From Clostridiales bacterium (GTDB lineage Bacteria > Bacillota > Clostridia > Oscillospirales > CAG-272), in NCBI GenBank assembly GCA_003150035.1, contig QALR01000003.1, positions 1-64,000 on the forward strand: DNA of 64,000 nt, read 5' to 3'. Made by a program: the position numbers and the translations under genes. Within the stretch, counting starts at the first letter, position 1. Each line of letters starts with the position of its first letter. Below the pieces are notes generated by a model. The model was not told the origin of the DNA. It saw only the letters and a list, made by a program, of their open reading frames with translations, and did not search any database. Shown piece after piece: positions 24,529 to 32,567 of the stretch.

Positions 24529-26196
24529 TTAAAACAGACCTGTAATGCGCCCGTCCTCATCTACGTCGATGCGTTCCGCCGCCGGAGATTTCGGAAGTCC
24601 GGGCATCGTCATAATGTCTCCGGTCAGAACGACAATAAAGCCGGCGCCCGCGGAAATCTTTACGTTCTTCACCGTCACCGTGAAGCCCTCCGGCGCGCCG
24701 AGCAGCTTCGGGTCGTCCGAAAAGCTGTACTGTGTCTTTGCCATGCAGACCGGAAGCCCGTCAAAGCCAAGCGCTGTCAGCGTTTCGATTTGCTTTTTTG
24801 CCGCAGGCAGAATGGAAACGCCGGCGCCGCGGTAAATCTTCGTCACGATCTTCTCGATTTTATTCTCAATAGAATCATCCGTATCATAGCTGAACGTAAA
24901 GTTATTCGGATGCTCGCAGAGCCTCACCACCTCGCGGGCAAGCGGGACGCCGCCCTCTCCGCCCTTCGCCCATACGTCGGAAAGCACGACATTCACGCCG
25001 AGCGCGCGGCATTTGTCTATGATAAGAGCAACTTCTGCATCTGTATCTGTCGGAAAACGGTTGACTGCGACAACGGACGGAAGCTTATAAACATCCCGGA
25101 TATTGGAAACATGGCGAAGCAGATTGGGAAGTCCTCTTTCCAAAGCCTCGAGATTCTCCTCGCCAAGCGCCGTTTTCGGAAGTCCTCCGTGCATCTTCAG
25201 CGCTCGAATGGTGGCGACCACTACCACGGCGGAGGGATGCAGCCCCGCGACCCGGCACTTGATATCCAAGAATTTTTCTGCGCCGAGATCCGCACCGAAG
25301 CCGGCCTCGGTCACGGTATAATCTCCGAGCTTCATGGCCATGCGCGTTGCCAGAACGGAATTGCAGCCGTGCGCAATATTGGCAAACGGTCCTCCGTGCA
25401 CAATGGCGGGCGTCCCCTCCAAGGTCTGAACAAGATTCGGAGAAAGCGCACCGCGCAGCAGTGCCGTCATCGCCCCTTCTGCCTTGAGATCGCCCGCCGT
25501 AACGGGCTTCTCATCATAGGTATATCCGACAATGATTCGGCCAAGGCGCGCCTTCAGATCCGATATGGAGCTGGACAGACAAAGCACCGCCATGATCTCA
25601 GACGCCACTGTGATATCATAGCCATCCTCTCGCGGCACGCCGTTGACACGGCCGCCAAGCCCGTCTACCACAAAACGAAGCTGCCTGTCATTCATATCCA
25701 CACAGCGGCGCCAAGTGATCCTGCGGGGATCAATGCCTAGCGCATTCCCCTGATAGATATGATTATCCAACATAGCGGCAAGCAGATTGTTGGCAGCACC
25801 AATCGCATGAAAATCCCCTGTAAAATGGAGATTGATATCCTCCATAGGAACCACCTGCGCATAACCGCCGCCCGCAGCGCCGCCCTTGACGCCGAACACC
25901 GGTCCAAGAGATGGTTCACGCAGGGCAACGATGGATTTTTTTCCGATTTTGCGCAGCCCGTCCGCAAGCCCGATGGTCGTCGTCGTCTTCCCCTCTCCCG
26001 CCGGCGTCGGCGTAATCGCTGTCACCAAAATCAGTTTTCCATCCGGATTTTTGGCTTCCCGCAGAAAAGAAAGCGCAATTTTCGCTTTATATTTTCCGTA
26101 CTGCTCCACATACTTTTCGTCAAGACCCGCCGCTGCGGCAATTTCCGTGATTGGACGCATTGGGGTCGCCTGTGCAATTTCGATATCCGTTTTCAT
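24529..26196 (-). CDS. fhs: Formate-tetrahydrofolate ligase
   Basis: ATP-dependent enzyme making 10-formyl-THF from formate, feeding purine synthesis and, in acetogens, the methyl branch of Wood-Ljungdahl. The 555 residues include the P-loop TPTPAGEGKTTTTIGLADGL and the conserved GIKGGAAGGGYAQV-like segment (GVKGGAAGGGYAQVVPMEDINLH in part). The size is normal. CGGAAAGGAAC precedes the ATG. A ZTP riboswitch with a terminator stands in the leader, so expression should rise when ZMP/ZTP accumulates, that is, when 10-formyl-THF is short. Confidence 0.96.
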   Translation of the reverse strand: MKTDIEIAQATPMRPITEIAAAAGLDEKYVEQYGKYKAKIALSFLREAKNPDGKLILVTAITPTPAGEGKTTTTIGLADGLRKIGKKSIVALREPSLGPVFGVKGGAAGGGYAQVVPMEDINLHFTGDFHAIGAANNLLAAMLDNHIYQGNALGIDPRRITWRRCVDMNDRQLRFVVDGLGGRVNGVPREDGYDITVASEIMAVLCLSSSISDLKARLGRIIVGYTYDEKPVTAGDLKAEGAMTALLRGALSPNLVQTLEGTPAIVHGGPFANIAHGCNSVLATRMAMKLGDYTVTEAGFGADLGAEKFLDIKCRVAGLHPSAVVVVATIRALKMHGGLPKTALGEENLEALERGLPNLLRHVSNIRDVYKLPSVVAVNRFPTDTDAEVALIIDKCRALGVNVVLSDVWAKGGEGGVPLAREVVRLCEHPNNFTFSYDTDDSIENKIEKIVTKIYRGAGVSILPAAKKQIETLTALGFDGLPVCMAKTQYSFSDDPKLLGAPEGFTVTVKNVKISAGAGFIVVLTGDIMTMPGLPKSPAAERIDVDEDGRITGLF

Positions 26197-26239
26197 TCTT
26201 TTTAGTTCCTTTCCGGCAAAATAGAAAATTTAGGAATAA

Positions 26240-26355
26240 ACAAAGGGCAGTCTCATCTTTTCCGAAAGATAAGGCTGCCCAGACGGTCGGCACATGATTA
26301 TCTTTTGCTCCACTGCGGTGTCCTCCGCTTTCCGTCGGTTACAAAAGACCCTTTG
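26240..26355 (-). promoter_or_regulatory. ZTP (pfl) riboswitch with overlapping terminator before fhs
   Basis: Read on the minus strand, the leader starts near 26355 with AACCGACGG and a hairpin domain, then the conserved CCGACCGTCTGGGCA at 26293-26279. ZTP aptamers end in this CCG-C-GGGC segment, which forms a pseudoknot. GGGCAG (26280-26275) also pairs with CTGCCC (26250-26245), with AAAGAT/ATCTTT inside the stem, followed by TTTGTTT. Ligand-bound pseudoknot and terminator stem are therefore mutually exclusive, giving an ON switch. Fhs is a classic gene downstream of this riboswitch. Confidence 0.85.
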
Positions 26356-26363
26356 TTATTTTT

Positions 26364-26392
26364 AGTATACCATAAAAGATTTTCACTGTCAA
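26364..26392 (-). promoter_or_regulatory. Promoter of the ZTP riboswitch-fhs transcript
   Basis: Minus strand: TTGACA (26392-26387), 17-bp spacer, TATACT (26369-26364). Initiation would fall at the start of the aptamer. Confidence 0.82.
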
Positions 26393-26497
26393 GGTAAAAT
26401 TTGTTGGCCTATCCCGAAATATCATGGGGAGCGTCTCTGCTCCCGGCATTGTCCCATGGAAAGCGGAAAAGAGCGCTCTCTCGGACAGGCTTCGGAA

Positions 26498-27136
26498 TTA
26501 AGCTTCGGCCTCTTCCCTTTCCTTTCCAGACAGAATGACAAGCAGCCGTCCCTCTCTCACCTCGATTTTCGCATAGTCGTCCACAATTTCATTGCTCACC
26601 CCGAGCGGAAAATTTACAGAAAGCACCTCGTCCCGCAAAGGATACCTTACACCGCTCTCTGAAACACCGCGGCACTCCCCGCCATAAGCAAAAACAGAAA
26701 GATAAAAGCCCGGCTTTTTCGGAATCCGGATGTGTCCGGATATCACCCTTGCTTCATTTCTTCCATCCGTCAGCACAGCATGAACACCATGCGACTCGGC
26801 ATAGGCAAGAGATTGCAGATTGGCAATCGTGTGGTCAAGCCGGCCGCCGATGCCGCCGGCAATCACCAATTCATCCGCACCGGCATCGATGGCATACTTG
26901 ATACAGAGCATGGTGTCGGTATCGTCCTTTTCGCTTGGCACGCGGACAACGTTTCCGTGCGCCTGTGCAGAAGTATGCTCATGATCGAAATCTCCGATAA
27001 CGGCATCCGGAAAAATGCCTGCCCGCTCCGCCGCGAGATAAGCCGTATCCGCACACAGGATAAGATCCACACCGGTAAGCAGCAATGACAATGGAAGCGG
27101 CCCGTCATGATACGGCGTAAGAATCAGCGCTTTCAT
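26498..27136 (-). CDS. thiN: Thiamine pyrophosphokinase
   Basis: Converts thiamine and ATP to thiamine pyrophosphate. The 212 residues show the TPK pattern: CADTAYLAAERAGIFPDAVIGDFD, KDDTDTMLCIKYA and the glycine-rich GGIGGRLDHTIANLQ. It follows the thiamine-uptake gene by 24 bp and lies under the same TPP riboswitch, so salvage (import, then pyrophosphorylation) is one unit. A GC-rich hairpin (about 26432-26475) lies downstream but lacks a T-run. Confidence 0.93.
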   Translation of the reverse strand: MKALILTPYHDGPLPLSLLLTGVDLILCADTAYLAAERAGIFPDAVIGDFDHEHTSAQAHGNVVRVPSEKDDTDTMLCIKYAIDAGADELVIAGGIGGRLDHTIANLQSLAYAESHGVHAVLTDGRNEARVISGHIRIPKKPGFYLSVFAYGGECRGVSESGVRYPLRDEVLSVNFPLGVSNEIVDDYAKIEVREGRLLVILSGKEREEAEA

Positions 27137-27160
27137 GAAAATCTCCGTTTCTCTTTAAAA

Positions 27161-27982
27161 TTAAGCCGCTTTTGCTTTTGTTTTCATAGAAGCACGAATC
27201 GCCAACAATACCGCCGCAACAATCGCAGCTACTACGGTAACGATAATCACAGAAAGCCAATTCACTTGCGAAATCTGCGTAATCGCAAATTCTCCGCTTT
27301 CCGCATCCTGCAAATGAGAAAAGACAGCGGCAACGTCATAGATGACCGCGGCTGTGACTGCGAGCCCCGCTGCAGGTGCAAGCCAGGCTGTCCCATGCGC
27401 CTGAACCTCGCGGCGCATTCTCGTCGGCATCTCAGCACGGAAATCTATCGTAGAACCGAGATAAAGCGCTGCCACAACAAGAACGATCGTTTCCGGCACC
27501 ATAAAGGTTGCGTTATAGATAAAGGAATAGCCGAGCGACGCCTGCGTCGGGATGGAAAGACCCTTCCAAACTGTCGCGCCCGCGATGACATGGCTGGCAT
27601 AACGAAGCACGCAGGCAAGCACACAGCCCATGGTAAGAGCGGTCGCTTGGCTTTTCACTACACGGCGGAAAATGCCGGCAAAGCCGATCACGGCAAATGC
27701 CACAATGTAATCGAGCAGGATAACGGCGAGCACACTTTGCCATCCGGTCACATCGGTCAAGTTATTTAACCCCAGAAGCTGCTGAATCGCGCCGTAGACA
27801 AGCCCCGTGCCAAGTCCCCACAAGATCCCGTGACGATAAGCAATCACGGCCACGGGAAGCATAGAAGCAATGGTAACGGAACCGCCAAACGGCAAATCCA
27901 CAATTTTAATCAGGCTCAAAACGGTGGCAAGCGCTACCATGACAGCACTTTCCACAAGAACCCTTACGGTTTTGTTCTGCAT
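27161..27982 (-). CDS. thiT: Energy-coupled thiamine transporter ThiT
   Basis: S component of an ECF-type thiamine importer. The N-terminal two thirds carry six hydrophobic segments with the ThiT pattern (LATVLSLIKI..LPFGGSVTIASMLPV, then GLLYGAIQ-like and RYASHVIAGATVW). At 273 residues it is longer than usual (about 190); an extra C-terminal part contains two more membrane segments. I chose the ATG at 27982 because GGGGAGGG precedes it. The shared ECF module is not in the window. Expression is controlled by the TPP riboswitch upstream. Confidence 0.88.
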   Translation of the reverse strand: MQNKTVRVLVESAVMVALATVLSLIKIVDLPFGGSVTIASMLPVAVIAYRHGILWGLGTGLVYGAIQQLLGLNNLTDVTGWQSVLAVILLDYIVAFAVIGFAGIFRRVVKSQATALTMGCVLACVLRYASHVIAGATVWKGLSIPTQASLGYSFIYNATFMVPETIVLVVAALYLGSTIDFRAEMPTRMRREVQAHGTAWLAPAAGLAVTAAVIYDVAAVFSHLQDAESGEFAITQISQVNWLSVIIVTVVAAIVAAVLLAIRASMKTKAKAA

Positions 27983-28003
27983 AGAGAACCCTCCCCAAAA
28001 ATA

Positions 28004-28034
28004 AAATTGCCGCATGAAAATAATACGGCAATCT
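28004..28034 (-). terminator. Riboswitch-controlled terminator before thiT
   Basis: Minus strand: TTGCCG and CGGCAA pair across about 13 nt and are followed by TTTTATTTTT, just before the thiT ribosome site. It is the expression platform of the TPP aptamer. Confidence 0.75.
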
Positions 28035-28061
28035 GCTTTTTTCGGAGTGTTGCGTCCATAA

Positions 28062-28149
28062 TCTTCCTGCGCCGGTATTATCCATATCAGGTTAGAAGGG
28101 TTTTCGGATTGTATCCTCCTCTCAGCCGAATCTTATTCAGCACCCCCGA
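28062..28149 (-). promoter_or_regulatory. TPP riboswitch (thi box)
   Basis: All conserved parts are present in order on the minus strand: GGGGGTGCT, GGCTGAGAGGA, ACCCTT, AACCTGAT, GGATAATACCGGCG and CAGGAAG. TPP binding should favour the terminator at 28004-28034 and switch off thiT-thiN. Confidence 0.95.
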
Positions 28150-28171
28150 TTATTTTTATGCGGTTTCTTTT

Positions 28172-28200
28172 ATCTTAGCAAAGACACATCCTTTTGTCAA
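28172..28200 (-). promoter_or_regulatory. Promoter of the TPP riboswitch-thiT-thiN transcript
   Basis: Minus strand: TTGACA (28200-28195), 17-bp spacer, TAAGAT (28177-28172). Confidence 0.78.
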
Positions 28201-28260
28201 GAATTTTCTCTTCTTCCCTCCAAAATTTTTATTCGAACAGCCATGGCGTGCAAAAAAGCA

Positions 28261-28298
28261 AAGAAAAACGACTGTACCCAAAGCTTACAGTCGTTTTG
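28261..28298 (-). terminator. Terminator after the small DUF6514-like gene
   Basis: AAAACGACTGTAAG pairs with a TACAGTCGTTTT arm and is followed by T-rich sequence on the minus strand. Confidence 0.75.
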
Positions 28299-28392
28299 GT
28301 TGACGGCTTTTTGCAGCACGTCTCCTGATTGGCGCCGACATGGCGCCGGCATCCACTATATCGCTTGTTTCATGAACTATCAAAAAAACGGA

Positions 28393-28626
28393 TTAAAACC
28401 CGTATACCTCACAAAGCCAATCATAAACATATTCGTCTACGTGGCGCAAAGATAATCCGTATTTATTGATTCGAGAGACAAGGTCCTCGATCTTTTTTAT
28501 ATCGACCGTAATGTCCTCCACGACAGTACGTTCTCCATCAATCTCCACGGAAATACCGTAAGACCGATATTCTCCGTTGTCCTCGTCAAAATAAGTTCCG
28601 TCGACAATTTTGCATTCGTTTCTCAT
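28393..28626 (-). CDS. Small acidic protein, probably DUF6514 family
   Basis: 77 residues without signal or membrane segment: a beta-rich first half (IVDGTYFDEDNGEYRSYGISVEI in pieces) and a helical second half ending in VDEYVYDWLCEVYGF. The pattern resembles the clostridial DUF6514 proteins, of unknown function; this assignment is from memory. It stands alone between terminators at 28261 and 28747. GAGAGGATC precedes the ATG. Confidence 0.65.
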   Translation of the reverse strand: MRNECKIVDGTYFDEDNGEYRSYGISVEIDGERTVVEDITVDIKKIEDLVSRINKYGLSLRHVDEYVYDWLCEVYGF

Positions 28627-28746
28627 ATATGATCCTCTCTATAATATTAGATTTTTATTTTTAATGAATAAGTAATGCTTACTAAAATGGGATATAATTA
28701 CATTAAAATAAAAAATGCGTCATTTTACCAGCGATATAGCCGTGGA

Positions 28747-28793
28747 TGAAAAATCTCCGAGCACAGGTCTATTGAGTTTTCGGAGATTTTTCA
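28747..28793 (-). terminator. Terminator of the sigma-factor operon
   Basis: GAAAAATCTCCGA and TCGGAGATTTTTC pair across about 21 nt; it can act on both strands. Confidence 0.75.
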
Positions 28794-28855
28794 GCCTTTG
28801 CACAAAAAGTGGAATACGTCATCTCTCAAGCGTCGATGGGAAGATGCAAGCCCCC

Positions 28856-29293
28856 TCATTCGAGCCAATCTTCGTTGTAGGTCTCATTGTCTGTAAACGT
28901 CAGATTCTCCTCGTACCCATTGTAAATGGCGGTTACCTCCATGACTAGTTTGTACTCTTTCCCAAAGTCTGCCGGGAAAACTCCGCCTAAATTTACGACA
29001 TCATAATCTGCCGCTGACCAATAGGTGACAAGGGTATCGCCAAACAGCCAATGGGTTCGGTAAAGCGTAAGGGTCACATAAAGTTCAGCCCCTGAACCAC
29101 GACTGGAAACCGATCCCACCGCTGTGCTGTTCACTCCGTTCTCGCCTTTGAACGTTATCTCGCAGTAAGCTCCACCAACGACGTCCCAAAGCGGCATAAC
29201 GCCATCGTCCGCATTCGCTGCGAATACCTGACAGGTCAGAAGCGAGGAGACACAGAGGACGAGCGCCAACGTCTGCATCAGTCTGCGTTTCAT
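28856..29293 (-). CDS. Small secreted protein downstream of the sigma/anti-sigma pair
   Basis: 145 residues. The ATG at 29293 is chosen because AAAGGAGG lies eight bases upstream and a Sec signal peptide follows (RRLMQTLALVLCVSSLL, cleavage near VFA-AN). The mature part is about 118 residues and probably beta-rich, with an acidic C-terminus (FTDNETYNEDWLE). I do not recognise the family. It is the last gene of the sigma operon, so it is likely a regulated export product rather than part of the switch. Confidence 0.72.
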   Translation of the reverse strand: MKRRLMQTLALVLCVSSLLTCQVFAANADDGVMPLWDVVGGAYCEITFKGENGVNSTAVGSVSSRGSGAELYVTLTLYRTHWLFGDTLVTYWSAADYDVVNLGGVFPADFGKEYKLVMEVTAIYNGYEENLTFTDNETYNEDWLE

Positions 29294-29435
29294 CGTCATC
29301 CCTCCTTTCTTTTCGTTTTCATAAGAGAATAACGCGAAAAGCAGACAAAAAGTAACACATTTTTCAAAGAAATTTCTCAAAAATTTCAAATTCGTCAATT
29401 TTGCACAAAGGAAAGTTAAATTTTTTCAAAAATTT

Positions 29436-30137
29436 TCAGGAGACGCTCTCCGCGATTGCCTTCATTTCCTCGTAAGGAAGCTCCGCCATGATATAATAGG
29501 TATAGACTCCGTCTGTCCACATAATAAAATTATCCGTCTTATCTCTGTCGGTATATTCAAGGAATTTTCCACGATATTCATTTACAAACACATCTGACAA
29601 CATGGCACCCTCTGAATCAAAATATCGTGTCGCGCTTCTGTTGTCATTTTGAAAATATCTTATTAGGGCTCCACTCTCATTCGCGTATACAATATTTATT
29701 AAATAATCAGTGGAATTCTCCTCCACCAACTCATACCCTTCCGGCAGATAGGTCGGCGCATGATGCTCGATTTCCTGCCCGATGACTGACGGGCGCTCGT
29801 CGCTGATTCCAAGATATTTATCATAGAATTCCACGGCCAAGCCGGCAACCTCGGCACGAACCGCAGGGAAACAAAAACAGCTGCAGAAGAATAAGGAAAC
29901 ACAGACGGCAAAGCAAGCCGCCACCCGCTTCATGGAAGCATGAAGCTTGGTGTGATGCGGAGTCCGTCTCCGTCCGCCGTGAGAAAGAATATATTTTACA
30001 TTCCGCCGATACTCACGGGAAAACTGACATGGCATTTCGTCATAACGACGAAATTCAGCGAGGTCGGCATCCAAACGCTTATCGCAAGCGAGCCACATGG
30101 CGACATCAAACAAATCGTCGTCTCTTTCAGAAGACAT
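29436..30137 (-). CDS. Transmembrane anti-sigma factor with DUF4367-like sensor domain
   Basis: 233 residues: an N-terminal cytoplasmic part (about 1-65), one membrane helix (about 70-92) and an extracellular domain with PTYLPEGYELVEEN, as in DUF4367 proteins. The start overlaps the sigma-factor stop by 11 bases; GGGGTGAT precedes the ATG at 30137. Overlap and order point to an anti-sigma factor that holds the preceding sigma factor at the membrane. The signal is unknown. Confidence 0.8.
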   Translation of the reverse strand: MSSERDDDLFDVAMWLACDKRLDADLAEFRRYDEMPCQFSREYRRNVKYILSHGGRRRTPHHTKLHASMKRVAACFAVCVSLFFCSCFCFPAVRAEVAGLAVEFYDKYLGISDERPSVIGQEIEHHAPTYLPEGYELVEENSTDYLINIVYANESGALIRYFQNDNRSATRYFDSEGAMLSDVFVNEYRGKFLEYTDRDKTDNFIMWTDGVYTYYIMAELPYEEMKAIAESVS

Positions 30138-30675
30138 CTTTATCACCCCATTTCTTCTTCATTGCCTTTCTCGCCCTTACCAGCTTCATCTTGACATTAC
30201 CTTCAGATAAGCCAAGAACTTCAGCAATCTCCGAAATAGAATGTCCGAACCGATAATACAGCGAGACAGGATCATGATAATCTTCGGGCAAAGCATCAAT
30301 GATGGCATTCACCCTGTCTGCCGTGTCCTTCCGGATGACCGCCTCCACCACATCTTCCCCCGAAAGCATGTCATCCAAGTCATCAAAGGAGCAGTTTCTC
30401 TCAGCCATGTTCTTATTGGTGCGGTATATGGTGAGCGTAGTGTTTCTGAGATATACCATCACCAGCTTTTCGATGCCCTCCTCTGACAGCGGAAGAAACC
30501 GTTTTATATTTTTCATAATTTTTATAAGCGTTTCCTGCACGGCATCTTCTGTGTCATGCACATTTTTCAAAATCGCGTACGCATAGTTTCTCATTCTTCG
30601 AGAATAACGGTTATGGATTTCATCCGCGAACCTTCGGTCGCTATCATCAATTGTTGACAAAATCATGAATACCAC
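30127..30675 (-). CDS. ECF-type RNA polymerase sigma factor
   Basis: About 182 residues. Region 2 (ADEIHNRYSRRMRNYAYAIL, DTEDAVQETLIKIMKNI) and region 4 (LPEDYHDPVSLYYRFGHSI, then SEIAEVLGLSEGNVKMKLVRA) are clear; regions 1 and 3 are missing, as in ECF factors. I prefer the GTG at 30675, which has GGGGGA seven bases upstream; an ATG at 30690 has no ribosome site and an ATG at 30666 is possible. It is translationally coupled to the anti-sigma gene. No self-regulated ECF-type promoter was identified. Confidence 0.82.
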   Translation of the reverse strand: MVFMILSTIDDSDRRFADEIHNRYSRRMRNYAYAILKNVHDTEDAVQETLIKIMKNIKRFLPLSEEGIEKLVMVYLRNTTLTIYRTNKNMAERNCSFDDLDDMLSGEDVVEAVIRKDTADRVNAIIDALPEDYHDPVSLYYRFGHSISEIAEVLGLSEGNVKMKLVRARKAMKKKWGDKDVF

Positions 30676-30888
30676 TCTGTATTCCCCCATTTTTTGTCTG
30701 CTTTGTTATATTATATCATAAAATGTCGAAAATGGAAGATTTTTCTCAAATGTTTTTCTTTTTTTAGTATATAAAATAAATGATATAATTTCTATCCCTT
30801 TTAAAACTATGATAGTAAAAATTTATGAACTATAATATTACCATAAATAGTGATACTACAAAATTACAAATTCAATGAGGGAGAAATT

Positions 30889-31200
30889 ATGGATATCAAA
30901 GAAAAAATCATTCATCTCATGAACGAAAGAGGTTGGACCATGTATCGCCTGGCAAAAGAAGCAAAAATTCCAACGTCGACACTTTCCAATATGCTCAAAC
31001 GTTCCACGACTCCAACCATGTCCACTGTCCAAACGCTTTGTGATGGCTTCGGGATTTCCCTGTCCCAATTTTTCTGGGATGGCTCCGAAGCTGTGCTGCT
31101 TACAGAAGAACAAAAATCGCTCTTTTCAGATTGGGTATCTCTTACCGTTACACAAAAGGATATCATTTCAAAAATCATCGTTGAATTCAAAAACGCATAA
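30889..31200 (+). CDS. Cro/C1-type HTH transcriptional regulator
   Basis: 103 residues. The HTH covers about 5-60 (MYRLAKEAKIPTSTLSNMLK is the helix-turn-helix core), followed by a short helical tail. The ATG at 30889 follows GAGGGAGAAATT; an ATG 39 bases upstream lacks a ribosome site. Its targets are unknown. The palindrome at 31367, about 170 bp downstream at the nrdG promoter, is one candidate site by position only. Confidence 0.82.
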   Translation: MDIKEKIIHLMNERGWTMYRLAKEAKIPTSTLSNMLKRSTTPTMSTVQTLCDGFGISLSQFFWDGSEAVLLTEEQKSLFSDWVSLTVTQKDIISKIIVEFKNA

Positions 31201-31329
31201 AGGCCTTTGTATAGAATAACTTTCCATCGGGCAAAAAAGTAACGCACTTTTCTTCGTTTTTTGACATAATTTATAATTTTCGTGATTTTTCCCATATTTT
31301 AGTGAATAATCGGCACATTCTTTATATGC

Positions 31330-31358
31330 TTGAAAAAATCAAGGTTTCCGTTTATAAT
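31330..31358 (+). promoter_or_regulatory. Promoter of nrdG
   Basis: TTGAAA (31330-31335), 17-bp spacer, TATAAT (31353-31358). Confidence 0.7.
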
Positions 31359-31366
31359 AATAAAAA

Positions 31367-31383
31367 TATCAGTCTGACTGATA
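31367..31383 (+). promoter_or_regulatory. 17-bp palindrome at the nrdG transcription start (candidate operator)
   Basis: TATCAGTC-T-GACTGATA is a perfect inverted repeat directly after the -10 box, where a bound protein would block transcription. It does not resemble an NrdR box. Confidence 0.5.
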
Positions 31384-31426
31384 AAGAATCAAAAAAGCGC
31401 CCTGGCGCGCGGAAATGGAAATCACC

Positions 31427-32119
31427 ATGAAAATACACGGACTGCAAAAGCTCACCCTATTGGATTATCCCGGAAAGGTCGCTTGTACGGTTTTCACCGG
31501 AGGCTGCAATTTTCGATGTCCTTTTTGTCACAACGCCGCCCTTGTCCTCCGACCGACAGAAACAGAAAGTATTGCTCTCGATGATTTTTTCTCTTTTCTG
31601 AAAAAACGTCATGGCGTGCTCGACGGCGTCTGCATCACCGGCGGCGAACCAATGCTTCAAGACGGACTCTCGGCTTTTGCCCGGCGCATAAAGGAGGAGG
31701 GCTTTTTAGTCAAGCTCGACACCAACGGCAGTTTCCCGGAAAAACTAAAAGAGCTTGTGAGCGCGAAGCTTGTTGATTATGTCGCGATGGACATTAAAAA
31801 TTCAAAAAAAAGATATGCCGAAACCATCGGAAAAAAGACCTTTGACCTTTCCGGCGTAGAAGAAAGCGTGCGTTTTCTTCTCTCCGATGTCGTCCCCTAT
31901 GAATTCCGCACCACGGTAACACGCGAATTCCATGACAGGGAAAGTCTCATGGAAGCCGCCCGGTGGATCGCCGGCTGCAAACGGTATTTTTTACAGAGCT
32001 TTACGGATTCCGGCGATCTTTTGGCAGATTCCGTTTCTGGATATACGAAATCAGAGATGGAATCGCTTGCAAACGACGTTCGCACGGTCATTCCGCAAAC
32101 CGAGTTGAGAGGTGTATAA
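31427..32119 (+). CDS. nrdG: Anaerobic ribonucleoside-triphosphate reductase activating protein
   Basis: Radical-SAM activase that puts the glycyl radical on NrdD. 230 residues from the ATG at 31427; an ATG 12 bases earlier is possible. The C-x3-C-x2-C cluster motif is GCNFRCPFC, the SAM-binding ITGGEPML follows, and the start KIHGLQKLTLLDYPGKVACTVF is typical of clostridial NrdG. It precedes nrdD but has its own promoter and terminator, so expression of the two can differ. Confidence 0.9.
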   Translation: MKIHGLQKLTLLDYPGKVACTVFTGGCNFRCPFCHNAALVLRPTETESIALDDFFSFLKKRHGVLDGVCITGGEPMLQDGLSAFARRIKEEGFLVKLDTNGSFPEKLKELVSAKLVDYVAMDIKNSKKRYAETIGKKTFDLSGVEESVRFLLSDVVPYEFRTTVTREFHDRESLMEAARWIAGCKRYFLQSFTDSGDLLADSVSGYTKSEMESLANDVRTVIPQTELRGV

Positions 32120-32126
32120 TATTTTT

Positions 32127-32248
32127 AACTTAAGGGAATATCCCCCACCGCGCCGGCGGCGGGATCCTTTTCGTATTCAGCAGGGGATAGGATTCCCTGC
32201 TGAATGCTTATGTTGGCATTCCTATCCCTTGCCACGCCACATGACAGG
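32127..32248 (+). repeat. Dispersed structured 3'-UTR element, copy A
   Basis: It starts 8 bases after the nrdG stop with AACTTAAGGGAATATCC, continues with an ACCGCGCCGGCGGCGGG block and a perfect 11-bp hairpin ATTCAGCAGGG/CCCTGCTGAAT, and ends with CCCTTGCCACGCC. Copies B (47594) and C (58755) align without gaps over the first 66 bases after GGGGG. The mini-ORF seen in B and C has ATA instead of ATG here. Confidence 0.8.
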
Positions 32249-32267
32249 ACAAGTCTCTTATAAATTC

Positions 32268-32307
32268 AATAAGGAAGCGAGTCATGGGAGCCGCTTCCTT
32301 ATTTTTT
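32268..32307 (+). terminator. Terminator after nrdG and repeat copy A
   Basis: AATAAGGAAGCG pairs with CGCTTCCTTATT and is followed by TTTT. Confidence 0.88.
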
Positions 32308-32412
32308 ATATATACGCCGCTGTCCATCCCAAAGCCGCCCATTATTTCCCATTTTTCTGTCAAGAAACTTTCGCCTATATGTGCCAAATTTTTACGGCGA
32401 TTTTTGTGCAAC

Positions 32413-32428
32413 ATGCTACATCTTGTGC
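32413..32428 (+). promoter_or_regulatory. NrdR box 1 (distal)
   Basis: ATGCTACATCTTGTGC matches 11 of 16 positions of the NrdR box acaCwAtATaTwGtgt. It lies 31 bp upstream of box 2, the usual three-turn spacing. Confidence 0.6.
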
Positions 32429-32443
32429 TTTAATAAAAAAATA

Positions 32444-32459
32444 TTACTATATTTTGTGG
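32444..32459 (+). promoter_or_regulatory. NrdR box 2 (proximal)
   Basis: TTACTATATTTTGTGG matches 13 of 16 positions of the NrdR consensus and ends just before the -35 box of the nrdD promoter. NrdR would repress nrdD when dATP is high. Confidence 0.7.
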
Positions 32460-32466
32460 TTTCCTC

Positions 32467-32495
32467 TTGACAAACGCCTGCTTTGATGATATGAT
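32467..32495 (+). promoter_or_regulatory. Promoter of nrdD
   Basis: TTGACA (32467-32472), 17-bp spacer, TATGAT (32490-32495). Confidence 0.78.
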
Positions 32496-32567
32496 GGTGA
32501 ATACAGTCACAGAGCGGCAGATGCTCTTCTTATCCGCCTGATTTACAATATGAAAGGAAGCACAAAC

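Noticed and set aside
24421..25740. Long plus-strand open frame (439 codons)
   Set aside because: It is antisense to fhs, is Arg/His-rich and has no ribosome site or family motif; a shadow of the real gene.
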